Source of the DNA: Corylus avellana
Taxonomy: Eukaryota; Streptophyta; Magnoliopsida; Fagales; Betulaceae
Length of the DNA: 64,000 nucleotides
NCBI RefSeq assembly: GCF_901000735.1
Contig: NC_081543.1
Span: 25,873,515-25,937,514 of the forward strand
Direction: 5' to 3'
Each line of letters starts with the position of its first letter. Positions within the stretch are counted from its first letter, which is position 1. The notes under the pieces were generated by a model. The model saw only the letters and a list, made by a program, of their open reading frames with translations. It was not told the origin of the DNA and did not search any database. This document shows, piece after piece, positions 1 through 10,299 of this stretch. A program made the translations under genes and the position numbers.

Positions 1-6
1 ACAATT

Positions 7-107
7 TATTTCTTCTATCCCTAGCTATGGAGGAAAAAGTCACTTAATAAGAAAAGGCTTTTTCTTATTAAGTGACTTTTTCCTCCATAGCTAGGGATAG
101 AAGAAAT
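7..107. repeat. long near-perfect hairpin
   Basis: The two arms are inverted copies of about 48 bases each, separated by only about 4 bases near position 57. The inner part of the right arm (CTTTTTCTTATTAAGTG) occurs again at about 109-126 as a direct repeat. Copy 2 has only a single-copy relative of this stretch near 19205. It could be a fold-back element, a hairpin RNA locus or an assembly artefact at the window edge. Confidence 0.75.
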
Positions 108-317
108 CTTTTTCTTATTAAGTGACTTTTTCATATTAAGACTAGCATCCCTTTTTCCAAACTCGCAAGACCCAATGATGTCATCTTGTAATATCTTTCT
201 TTATTTGTTAGCTGTAATATTGAAAACTCTTAGGAATATATATATAGAAAATATATTATATTTTTCATATATTCTATATTTGATTGGCATTAAAATATTC
301 GCCTCCATTTAGTTAAT

Positions 318-440
318 GGAGGCGAATATATATTTGACATGTCCACACAAGAGAAGGGGTAAGGGGGATTCGAATTAGTAATCTCTACTTCACGAGGCGT
401 GGTTCACAGCTGATTGAGCTACCCTTTAGGAACTCGATCT
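318..440 (-). mobile_element. tRNA-derived SINE, family 1, upstream of endoglucanase copy 1
   Basis: Read on the minus strand this has an A-box-like start (TAGCTCAATCAGCTG), a B-box-like GATTCGAATCC variant and a tail ending GTGTGGACATGTC. It is flanked by the 11-bp direct repeat ATTTAGTTAAT at 307-317 and 441-451. The matching promoter region of copy 2 (near 19560-19600) has the flanking sequence once and no insert, which supports a real insertion. A 10-bp inverted repeat (ATTCGCCTCC / GGAGGCGAAT) brackets the left target duplication. Confidence 0.7.
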
Positions 441-451
441 ATTTAGTTAAT

Positions 452-1262
452 ATTGAAATGTTCTATTGGGAATAGAATATTTCAATATCAATCAAATATG
501 AAATACATGAAATATTTCCGTATATTCTAACAATAACAAGCCATACATATTCAAGCGGTTACCTAGCTACTATGTTCTACATATATATTCCACTTCAATG
601 GTTCAATGGAAGATAATTAAGTTACCGTTTTTCCAATTCACATGCTATCAGAACAAAAGTCCAGAATTTTAACATTATCTTTGAAATTTAACTTTTATTT
701 TGATTAAAAACAAATTTATATGTTGAATTTTACTTATTGACTATATATATCACGATATAGAGATTTTAGGGGTGAGCTTTGAAGCAATTACGTGTACACT
801 ACGAATAGTATCAAATATAGCACCCTAAAAATGAGAATGATTGAAGCTAATGACGTAGTGGAGTGGTTACAAGTATCTTGCTGTCATGATTATTGTAATC
901 TCTGTGACATCTTATTTTTTACTCGAATTGACAAACTTATACCCATCTTGATAAATAGGCATCTAGCTAATGGTAAGGAAATGTTACACTGGAATGATTA
1001 TTATTTGAGAATAAGAAAGAGTATTACCAGAAGTATAAGAACTACACGTGTAATAGAATTATCATTTCTATTTATTGGTTTTAGTAACAATACATGACTG
1101 ACCAAATTTTTTTTTAACCAGAATAGAATCATATTTAAATACTATCACTGAGAAAAAAAAAATAGATTTTTTGGAATATTATTTTTAAAGCTATCCGATT
1201 CTTGGAGGATCTCTACTACTTTTTGAGATGAATATTCATTTAAGAGAATAGTTATTCCTAAG
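452..1262 (+). other. non-coding upstream region shared by the endoglucanase copies
   Basis: This stretch aligns with the regions upstream of copy 2 (about 19600-20400) and copy 3 (about 27680-28360). An open frame of about 100 codons survives here in all three, but the differences do not look coding (see rejected items). It probably holds distal promoter sequence. No gene is seen. Confidence 0.6.
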
Positions 1263-1535
1263 AGAATGTTTGTGATTGCGTTAGGAAATAGGCTTTTAAA
1301 GTTAAAAATAGCTTTTTTTAAAAAGCCTCATTTTTAAGTTTTTGTTTTTTTTTTTTTCAAAAGTACGATTTCATCATTTTTAAAGTAAAAAATAAAAAAT
1401 AAAAAATAAAATCAAAGAAGTACTTTTGAAATATTTAACCAAACAGACCAGCGCTTTTTTTTTTTTTTTTTAGTACTTATAAGTACTAAAAATGTTTTTT
1501 AAGCTTTCTAATAGAATCTCAAACACGCTCTAAGT
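1263..1535. repeat. fold-back MITE (GTTTGTGATTGCG family)
   Basis: It begins ATGTTTGTGATTGCGTTAG and ends near CTCAAACACGCTC, an inverted version of the start, with A/T-run filler between. Relatives lie at about 7510-7746, 18947-19206, 20400-20605 and 28363-28580. The best-preserved pair of inverted ends is at 18947-19206. Confidence 0.55.
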
Positions 1536-1653
1536 AGCCCAACCAAATTACGGAATAGCTATCTAGGTCTATTCTTGTGAATCAAGCATGCTCTAAGCTA
1601 GGTAACTTTCATTAATATCCTGATTAGGTCATGATTCCTAGCAACATTGGCTC

Positions 1654-1661
1654 TATAAATA
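1654..1661 (+). promoter_or_regulatory. TATA box of endoglucanase copy 1
   Basis: TATAAATA lies 57 bp before the chosen start codon. The same box at the same spacing precedes copy 2 (21091-21098) and copy 3 (29054-29061). Confidence 0.7.
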
Positions 1662-1710
1662 CTAAGCTCAAGTGCACCCTCTGCATGCAGATCCAGAAGA
1701 GTCAGATACA

Positions 1711-4700
1711 ATGGAGCATGGTGGAGTACTACTCACGGGACTGTTCTTGTTGTGGCATGTCTTGGCTAGTCAGATTAATGGGTTATCTGTTGAGGAACAA
1801 GGATTGTGCTCTTCTGCTTTTCACTATAAAGATGCCCTTGGCAAAGCTATCTTATTCTTTGAAGGGCAACGCTCAGGAAACTTGCCAGCAAGCCAGAGAG
1901 CAAAGTGGAGGGGAGACTCTGCAGTCTCTGATGGCAACCCTGATCATGTATGAAATTCATTCACCTTAACATTAATTAACGTGAAAAACAATATCCTTTT
2001 CATAACATGCTAAAGAAATTAAAAAAACAGGGATGAAATTAGCAACAAATTAAAAAAGGTAAAATCAACACACAGACACACATATATATGATCATGGTTT
2101 TTGACACTTTGGGGGTGTGCTTTCGACAGGTGAATTTGATCGGAGGATACTATGATGCAGCTGACAACGTCAAATTTGGATGGCCAATGGCATTTACTGT
2201 CAGCTTGTTGAGCTGGGCAGCAATTGAGTACAAGAATGAGATATCTTCTGTCAACCAACTTTGCCACCTCCACACTGCAATCCGCTGGGGCACTAACTTT
2301 ATATTGAGATCTCACACTTCTCCCACCACTCTTTATACTCAGGTCTTTTTCTTTCTTCTATAATTTGCTGCATCCCAAATAACTTAGTTTCTCAAGCAAA
2401 TTTTCACCATGAAAGCTACAGATTTCTGTAATAGATTTTTATATTTAGACAAAGTCAAGCTAATTATAAAAAAATAGTAAATATAATCATTTAATTAATA
2501 TTTTAACATTGTCTTTGTAGGTGGGAGATGGTAATTCGGATCACCAGTGTTGGGAGCGTCCCGAAGACATGGACACCCCACGAAATCTCTACAAGATCAC
2601 TTCCAACTCTCCAGGCACTGAGGCAGCTGCTGAGGCTGCCGCTGCTCTTTCTGCAGCCTCAATCGTCTTCGAAGGGGTTGATGCAAATTATTCAAGGAGG
2701 CTACTAAGCCATTCCCGATCAGTAAGGAGCACAATTAATCTAACTTCATTACTCATGTAGAAAAAGCTCTTTGAAAAAGTTCCATCTAACTCATTAAACA
2801 TGTTTTTCAGCTGTTTGAATTTGCGGACAAGTATAGAGGATCTTACCAGGCTTCTTGCCCTTTCTATTGCTCCTATTCAGGCTATCAGGTAAAAAGTAAA
2901 GCTATCTACCAAATTTTTTAGAAAAGATTGATATATCGTTGCTGTCAAATTTGTACCTTCAGCCTATTGGCCCCTACCAACAAAATATTTTGGCCCTATT
3001 TACTAATTTTTTTGGTCCACTCAACAAATCTTTGGTCTTTACCCATATTCAAACCTAGCAGCCTTAATTGTATAAAAAATTTGTTATACCTACCCAATAA
3101 ATGTTTGCTCGTTATCCAATATCCATTCAAAGCTAGAAGCTCTAATTGTATAAAAATTTTGTAGTCCCTACCAAGTTACCATAAGCAAACAGGCCAGTAG
3201 AATAGAAATGAGAAAAAAATAAATTGATAAGACATAAAAGTCGGTTGATGTGAGTAAAATGAGTTTTGAATTTTTTTAAGTAAGAAATGAAGAAAATTGT
3301 TTGTAAATGTGAAAAAATGACTGGCTTTTTTGGATAGAAAGGAACAAAAAAATGAGTGGGTTGCCAAATGGACATCAAAAGTTTGTATATGAGGTTTGCT
3401 CTTTTTATTGGTATTTTATAAGAAATTATAGTTATTTAGTTGTTATTTATACTAACTATAGTTGTTTGATTGTAGACTGCAATATTTTTTAATTTTTATT
3501 CGATAATTATATTCTAGGTAGTCTTTAGTTCTTAAAATACAACCAAAAGAATTTTTTAAATAATAATAATAATAATCTTGAGAACAAAAAAAAAAAAAAA
3601 AGTTTTGGTTTGGTCCTTCCCATAAGACTTCCGGGCTGTGTCCTTGACTCAATTACCTAATTTCTTTATAAATACTATCTATTGTAATACAATTCAACAT
3701 ACATGCTTTTTTTTTTTTTTTAAGCAAATGGGGAAAAAGGTTACGAGGGAAATTCAACATATATACTTTTTTTTTATTTTTTTCTTTTTCTTTCTTGACA
3801 TGTCCACACACAAGAGGAGAAGAGATATTCAAACTAGTGACCTCTGCTTCATAAGACGTAGTCCCCAACAGAATGAGCTGCCCCTTGGAGACTAACATAT
3901 ATACTTAAATATAATAAAGATGTAGCCCTAAGGTCTTTATTAGTATCGTATTTATTTATTTATTTATTTATTTATTTTTCCGCTTCCGCTCTCTCACTTT
4001 CACTTTATATATTTTATTATATATTTCTACAATGGTAATTAATTTGTTACTTAACTCAATAAGGATGAGCTGCTGTGGGCTGCGGCTTGGCTATACAAGG
4101 CAAGTAGAGAAAACAAGTACTTGAGCTATGTCTCAACTAACCAAGGCTGGAGTCAACCGGTTTCGGAGTTCAGCTGGGATAACAAATTTGTTGGTGCTCA
4201 GACATTATTAGCAATGGTATATATATCTTTTCATATACATATTTTGCCTTCTTTTTCCTTCCCAAAAAAAAAAAAAGAAAAAAAGAAAGAAAATCTAAGC
4301 AAAATAGATTCTGTGATATATCAGGAGTTTTATGGTGGGAAGAAGGATTTTACCAAGTTTAAGAGTGATGCAGAGTCATTTATCTGTGCAGTAATGCCCG
4401 GGAATAGCTCAGTACAGATTACTACCCCTGGTAAGAAAATCACAGCATATATATATTATTCATCAAAAGATGATATTACTTGAACCCGGTGTGCCATGTA
4501 TGGTTGACTGTAATATTTTAAGTCAGTTTAAAAAATTAAGTGTGTTAATCACTTAAAATAAGTCATATCAATCACTATAAATTGGTCGTAAAGAGTAGTT
4601 GACTACACCGTTCCGAGAAGTTTTCTTGACAGACTGACTACTGTTTTCTCTGCAGGAGGACTACTGTTTATAAGAGATAGTAGCAATCTACAGTATGTTA

Positions 4701-7700
4701 CAAGCGCTTCCATGGTGTTATTCATCTACACCAAAATCTTAAATGCAGCTCATATTGATGGAGTAAAATGTGGTTCTGTGCATTTCTCTGCCTCTCAACT
4801 CAGAAAGTTTGCAAAGTCACAGGTTTGCAGCACCATTTCTTCTTCAGAATCAAAGGATAAATCCCACCACGACCCACATGACCAATATGGGAATTATGAC
4901 CACGGCAGGAATTTAGTAGTATAGAAGGATTTGGTTTACAGTACTGGACTTTTTTTGGGTGGCCACATTAATAAACCTTTTTTTTCATTAAATTTTTCAT
5001 CTTTATTTTTTTTCACAAATTAATATTTTCTAACAAATTTGGACTTTAAATTGAGGACTAATCATATTATAATGTAAATCATGAATATGTAGCATGCACG
5101 TAAGTGCATGTTTTTAGAATTAATTAAGTAATTAAATTTATTATTTCTTATAAGTAAGTTTAAACTTTTAATTAAGATAAGTAATAATAAAGTTAAAGAA
5201 TTTCATTTAGATTGTGTTATAGTTAGTAAGGCCGTAAAAACAAACTACTATTGCCGCTAATCCACTACAAAAATTTAAGGATATTGTGACTGCCTATTAG
5301 TGACTTTTTTGGGCCAAAAAAGGTCACCAATTAGTGACATGTAAACAGTAAAAACGACATTAAAGTTTTTTTTTTTTCATTTATTTATTAATTTATTTGT
5401 TCATTTTTTTCTCTCTAGATCTTCGATCTTCTCCTCCTCCTCCTTCTTCTTTTCTCACCTGCGCTTGGCAGTGTTGGTAGACATTGGCTGCCATGTAATA
5501 TAATTCGGTCTTTCTTAATTTTCTCTTTCTTTCCTCTTTTTCTTTCCTTTGACTTATTTTCTCTGCCGACAGCCTTATTTCTCCCTTCTTTCCCCCATTC
5601 ACGCAAACATGCTCGCCTAGCTCTTTCCTTTTCTCTTCCTTTTCCCATGCTCATCTGCACGCCTCTCCTTTTTATTTTTCTCTCTTGTCTTCTACTCTTT
5701 CTTTTATTTAGACCCCTCGTCTCTCAATCAGTCGTGAGATTTAGAGAAACTAGAGAGGCAGAGAGCGAGATACAGAGGGAGAATAAGAGATAGATGGGCG
5801 TGAGAAGAGATACAGAGGGAGAATAAGAGGGAGATGGGCGTCTGAGTGAGTAAAATTGTTCTGTGAGAAAATTTATAAGGTATAAAAAACTATTTTAAAT
5901 TCAAAATTTAAAATTCAAAATTAGTGACTGTTCACACGTCATTAAAAATGGATAAAAAAATTTTAAAATTTGAAATTTGAAATTAATGATGTGTGAACGT
6001 CACCAGTTGGTATTGTTCAAACGACACCCCTTAGAGGGACGTCATTATTTTACTGTTCATACGTCACCATTTTATGATGTTTTCAAAACTACCTCACTGT
6101 TCACATGNNNNNNNNNNNNNNNNNNNNATTTATTTATTAATTTATTTGTTCATTTTTTTCTCTCTAGATCTTCGATCTTCTCCTCCTCCTCCTTCTTCTT
6201 CTTTTCTCACCTGCGCTTGGCAGTGTTGGTAGACATTGGCTGCCATGTAACATAATTCGGTCTTTCTTAATTTTCTCTTTCTTTCCTCTTTTTCTTTCCT
6301 TTCACTTATTTTCTCTGCCGACAGCCTTATTTCTCCTTTCTTTCCCCCATTCACGCAAACATGCTCGCCTAGCTCTTTCCTTTTCTCTTCCTTTTCCCAT
6401 GCTCATCTGCACGCCTCTCCTTTTTATTTTTCTCTCTTGTCTTCTACTCTTTCTTTTATTTAGACCCCTCGTCTCTCAATCAGTCGTGAGATTTAGAGAA
6501 ACTAGAGAGGCAGAGAGCGAGATACAGAGGGAGAATAAGAGATAGATGGGCGTGAGAAGAGATACAGAGGGAGAATAAGAGGGAGATGGGCGTCTGAGTG
6601 AGTAAAATTGTTCTGTGAGAAAATTTATAAGGTATAAAAAACTATTTTAAATTCAAAATTAGTGACTGTTCACACGTCATTAAAAATGGATAAAAAAAAT
6701 TTTAAATTTTAAATTTGAAATTAATGACGTGTGAACGTCACCAGTTGGTATTGTTCAAACGACACCCCTTAGAGGGACGTCATTATTTTACTGTTCATAC
6801 GTCACCATTTTATGATGTTTTCAAAACTACCTCACTGTTCACATGTCCCTAATATTGGTTTTTTTTTGTAGGGATCCTAATCGTAACCCTAACCACCTCT
6901 GGCAATTATCTTATTTTAATAACAGTAACTGCTCTACTTTAGGCGGTTAATTAACAGTTATTTGAAGTAAAAACTGCACCGCATAACAGGTTTTTTAATT
7001 TGGGTCTTTTGAGTCTACATGTGTGTTTTGGGCCTTCTTAAACCTATTTTTTTTGGCCTATTTTAGATTTTTTTTTTTTTTGCCCTTTCTTCTCTTTTTT
7101 TTAGCCTCTTTTTATGGTCCTTTTTCGGCCTCACTTATAAGATAAACCTTAACAAAAAAATCATTTTTTTCTTGGGCAATGACAAACTAAGAAAAAAATC
7201 ATATAAAAGAAGTCTATAAGTTTTATATATATATATTACCATCTTTGGAAAACCTTTGCCCTCATTTGATTGTTATAACAAATGAAATGAGAAGAGAAAA
7301 AAAGAGAGGCATGTAAACACTAAACCCAAAACAACTTCGTTTTGGTGTGTCGATGCATATATATATGGGTAAGCAGTTATTAAACGCCTCTACTTAACCC
7401 TAAAACCATTAACCACACTACCTTATAGGCGATTAATTTTTGTTTTTCAACCACCTACAAAAGTGGTTTTGCAGTTTGCTTTTACACCCCTAGTAATTAA
7501 TTTATTGATTAATTGTATGTTTGGGATTGCGATAGAGAAATAGAGCTTTTAAGTCAAAAAAAAAGTTTTTTAGCTAAAGCTTCATTTTTAATCTTTTGTC
7601 AAAAGTGTTTTTTAGCTATTTTTTGGCTTTTAGATCTTTAAAAGCATTTTCAATTATTTTAACAAACAAGTACTTTTTTTTTTTAAATTAACTTTTTAAG

Positions 7701-8219
7701 TGTTAAGCGCACTTTTAAGCCCCTCAAACGTATACCCAAATAGGCCTTAAGTGATTAATGACATCATTTTCATAAGATTAAGTTTGTAAAACAAGTGGTA
7801 ATTTATTAATCATATTGTAATTTGGGTTTCAGGTGGACTACATACTAGGAAACAACCCCAAGAAGATGTCATACATGGTTGGGTTTGGCAACAAATACCC
7901 TAAGCAACTTCACCATAGAGGTTCATCCATTCCCTCAGTCAAAGCTCACCCTACAAAGGTGGGTTGCAATGATGGCTTCTCAAACTATTTCTCTTCCAGC
8001 AATCCAAATCCAAACACTCATGTGGGTGCAATTGTTGGAGGTCCTGATTCCAATGACAACTTCAACGATGTGAGATCTGACTTCTCCCACGCTGAACCTA
8101 CAACCTACATGAATGCAGCTTTTGTGGGCTCAGTGGCTGCTTTGCTTGCTGAAAGCGAAGATGAGTATTTGAAATTGCCACAGGTTAATAAAACTGCTAA
8201 TATGGCTTATTATGTGTAA
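1711..8219 (+). CDS. GH9 class B endo-1,4-beta-glucanase, copy 1 (diverged)
   Basis: This enzyme family hydrolyses internal beta-1,4-glucosidic bonds in cell-wall glucans. The exons I read are 1711-1947, 2130-2342, 2521-2721, 2811-2888, 4064-4216, 4325-4430, 4656-4822 and 7833-8219, giving 513 residues. The start is the first in-frame ATG after the TATA box and opens a hydrophobic N-terminal segment that looks like a signal peptide. There is no membrane anchor and no C-terminal carbohydrate-binding module, so a secreted class B enzyme fits. Family motifs seen are [29 protein letters not shown] and the C-terminal block with acid/base Glu at about residue 473 ([14 protein letters not shown]). 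Oddly, the usually invariant DAGDN motif that holds the catalytic aspartates reads DAADN (residues 88-92). Intron 4 carries a SINE, and intron 7 is about 3 kb because of nested transposons. All splice sites look usable, so the gene may be functional, but the Gly-to-Ala change and the large intron leave that open. Confidence 0.9.
3769..3893 (-). mobile_element. tRNA-derived SINE, family 1, in intron 4 of copy 1
   Basis: This has the same family signature as the element at 318-440: GACATGTCCACAC on one side and a tRNA-like promoter at the other on the minus strand. It is bounded by the 13-bp direct repeat AACATATATACTT at 3756-3768 and 3894-3906. Copies 2 and 3 have the target once and uninterrupted near 23282 and 31243, so insertion followed the split of copy 1 from the ancestor of copies 2 and 3. 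A T-rich run at the left end is the reversed A-rich tail. Confidence 0.75.
5263..6873. mobile_element. non-autonomous CACTA-type element in intron 7 of copy 1
   Basis: The left end is CACTACAAAAA and the right end TTTTTTTTGTAGGG, its near-inverse, with the 3-bp direct repeat ATC at 5260-5262 and 6874-6876. Subterminal GTGAC / GTCAC motifs recur near both ends, as in CACTA elements. No transposase is seen. The apparent length is inflated by a duplicated stretch around a 20-N gap (6108-6127), so the true element may be about 0.9 kb. Confidence 0.7.
6108..6127. other. assembly gap of 20 N inside a duplicated stretch
   Basis: About 730 bases before the gap (about 5378-6107) are repeated almost exactly after it (6128-6845), both ending CTCACTGTTCACATG. 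A gap placed exactly at the junction of a direct repeat suggests overlapping contig ends that were not merged. Confidence 0.8.
7510..7746. repeat. fold-back MITE (GTTTGTGATTGCG family), intron 7 of copy 1
   Basis: It starts ATGTTTGGGATTGCGATAG and ends with an inverted, diverged counterpart (CTCAAACGTATACCC). It is the same family as at 1263-1535 and 18947-19206. Confidence 0.5.
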
Positions 8220-8592
8220 TTTGTGCTAAAGATCGATGAGTACTTCAACTAGTAATATTGTACTCTATGGCTTAAATTATGAAGAATCTGATATTTGTAA
8301 CATGCACGAGTTAATACAAAATTAATCATATATATTCCTCAATGGATGCCACGAAAGTTGTGCTGTAATATTTGTTACAAACATTCATTTTTCAGTCATT
8401 TGAAAATGTTTTATCATTTGATAATATTTTCACGAGTTTTTATGAGAAATAAAAATCATCTTTTTCCAACCCACCGGCAAGTATTTGTGACCTATTATTG
8501 CAAGCAGAGTTTTCTGCGTTGCCTAATTCAAAATAAATGCACAAGTCCGCAATTTTCAAAAAAAAAAAAAAATCATCTTTTAACTATTTTGG

Positions 8593-8757
8593 TTTATAAC
8601 CGTTTGTATTTATTACTTGGTTATGAGATACAACTTTTATGACCGTTTGTATATATTACTTGGTTATGAGATATACCTTTTATAACCGTTTGTATTTAGT
8701 ACTTGGTTATGAGATATAACTTTTATAACCGTTTGTATTTATTACTTGGTTATGAGT
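8593..8757. repeat. 43-bp tandem repeat, four copies
   Basis: The block CCGTTTGTAT...ACTTGGTTATGAG begins at 8600, 8643, 8686 and 8729, an exact 43-base period with a few substitutions per copy. It abuts the probable LTR that starts at 8758. Confidence 0.85.
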
Positions 8758-9369
8758 TGTTAAATAAAAATTAGTTTTAATTGATTTTTACCGTTTTGAC
8801 AGTTAGTCTTTAACAAGTTTTATTGTAGTTTGACCATTTAATTATTAACAAATGTTTTACCCTTTTTTAGTGTTATGACCATTTGGTCATTAATTATATA
8901 AAGAAAGAAAACATCTCCAATCCTATGGAAGAGTGAGTTTTCAACAAGAAAGAAAGAAAGACAAACTCATTTTCTTTATAAAAAGAGTTTTGTCATATTT
9001 TAGAAGACCAATTGCATAGAATTCTATTCTATTCAATTTCTATTTTCTCTTTGCAGTTTTCTATCAAAAAGATTAAAGGGTTATTCTACTAGTCTTCGTT
9101 ATTGGAAGTGCATACTTAACGAAGGTAGACGCTATAGGCTAATCCTGAGAGGTTACGTGTCAAATGATCTGATCGCACCGAGTTATACACTCCGGGAGGC
9201 ACGAATCAACCTTTAAAGACAACTCTCTTGCGTGATTCTATAGCATTGTGAGATCTTTTCATACTCTACTTTTCATCTCTTGTATTTTATTTATTTTATT
9301 GTTAATATTCAGATTGTAATCATTCTATATCAATGAGAATTTGTGCACTATCAAAAATTATTTCCAACA
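8758..9369 (+). mobile_element. probable solo LTR (Copia-like)
   Basis: The 612-bp stretch opens TGTTAAATAAA and closes TTTCCAACA, the TG...CA form of an LTR. Its second half resembles a plant LTR R/U5 region, with TCTTGTATTTTATT, then ATTGTAATC and CAATGAGAA. No polyprotein follows and no clear 5-bp target repeat flanks it, so boundaries and class are tentative. Confidence 0.4.
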
Positions 9370-9470
9370 ATCTTAAAGGTTGATTCGTGATGGTTGCACA
9401 AATATTTTTATCAAAATTATAACAATAGTATTTAAACTTATGAGGAGTCAAATACTATAAGAGTTAATTT

Positions 9471-10035
9471 CACTACAAAAATTATGGTCATTAGCGGCGA
9501 CCCAAAGTGGCCGCTAATGACCAAAAAGTTGCCGCTATTTACAAATACCGGCAACACGCGGCCGCTATTTGGTAGTTGGTAGTAAGCCGACAGTAAAGCT
9601 AAATACCGACAACTTTCAAGGTTGCCGCTAATGACAACTCATTAGTGACCACTCTAAGTCGCCGCTAATATTTTTTTTTTTGCCGGAAAAAAAGGTTTAA
9701 AATGATTCCACGGTTGCCGCTATTGGTATATCATTAGCGGCGACCACCAAGTTGCCACTAATTGTATGTCTTTAGCGGCGACATTGAGTCGTTGCTAATA
9801 ATATAGAAAATTAAAAAAAAAAAAAAAAAAAAGTCAATAGCGGCTACATGGAGTTGCCACTATTCATCTATCATTAGCGGCAACCTATAGTTGCTGCTAT
9901 TTCTCCATCATTACCGGCAACCTATAGTTGCCACTATTCATCTGTCATTAGCGGCAACATAGAGTCGCCGCTATTTATCTCATTAGCGGCAACTTAGAGG
10001 TTGCCTCTAATGAATTAAAAAAATAGAAACTCAAT
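9471..10035. mobile_element. CACTA-type terminal region with GCCGCTA subterminal repeats
   Basis: It begins with the terminus CACTACAAAAA. The next 550 bases carry more than 15 direct and inverted copies of TTAGCGGC / GCCGCTAAT. The same motif returns at 16076-16495. No matching right end is visible, so this is a fragment or one end of a disrupted element. Confidence 0.6.
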
Positions 10036-10200
10036 AGGGTCGCTGCTATTGATAAAAAATAATAATAATAATAATAAATTTTTTTTTTTTAAAAAAAAAA
10101 AAAAAGCATCTATATATATATACTAGTTGGGATGGCATGTGCAATGCACGTGCTTCATTCCCTATATTATGTATCACTACAATTGTTACCATTATAATTT

Positions 10201-10206
<6 letters not shown>

Positions 10207-10249
<43 letters not shown>
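10207..10249. repeat. (TA)n microsatellite
   Basis: An uninterrupted run of alternating T and A of about 43 bases. Confidence 0.95.
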
Positions 10250-10252
<3 letters not shown>

Positions 10253-10299
10253 CCTATAAATAGATTTAATGTCTAGATTATTGAACAAGTATACATAAA

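Larger units (their letters stand above)
5227..7492. mobile_element. hAT-like element in intron 7 of copy 1, host of a nested insertion
   Basis: The left end (TAAGGCCGTAAAAACAAACT) and the inverse of the right end (TAGGGGTGTAAAAGCAAACT) match at most positions, a typical hAT-type terminal repeat. Imperfect flanking repeats (GTTAG / GTAAT) fit a decayed target duplication, and the equivalent intron of copies 2 and 3 lacks the insert. No transposase is recognisable. The CACTA-type element at 5263-6873 sits 36 bp inside the left end, so it came later. Confidence 0.55.

Noticed and set aside
340..435. tRNA gene suggested by A- and B-box-like motifs
   Set aside because: No cloverleaf can be drawn, and target-site repeats flank it. 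It is a SINE. The same applies to 3769-3893, 11878-11985 and 20685-20775.
792..1097. An open frame of about 100 codons upstream of each endoglucanase (also at 19900 and 27864) as a conserved small gene
   Set aside because: The frame does not begin with ATG, and nearly all differences between copy 1 and copies 2/3 change amino acids. It also lies inside a duplicated promoter region. It looks like neutral sequence kept open by chance.
10100..10160. Helitron 5' end suggested by the hairpin-like GTGCAATGCACGTGC near TCTATATATA
   Set aside because: No CTRR terminus with a 3' hairpin was found downstream and no helicase fragment is present, so the resemblance is too weak.
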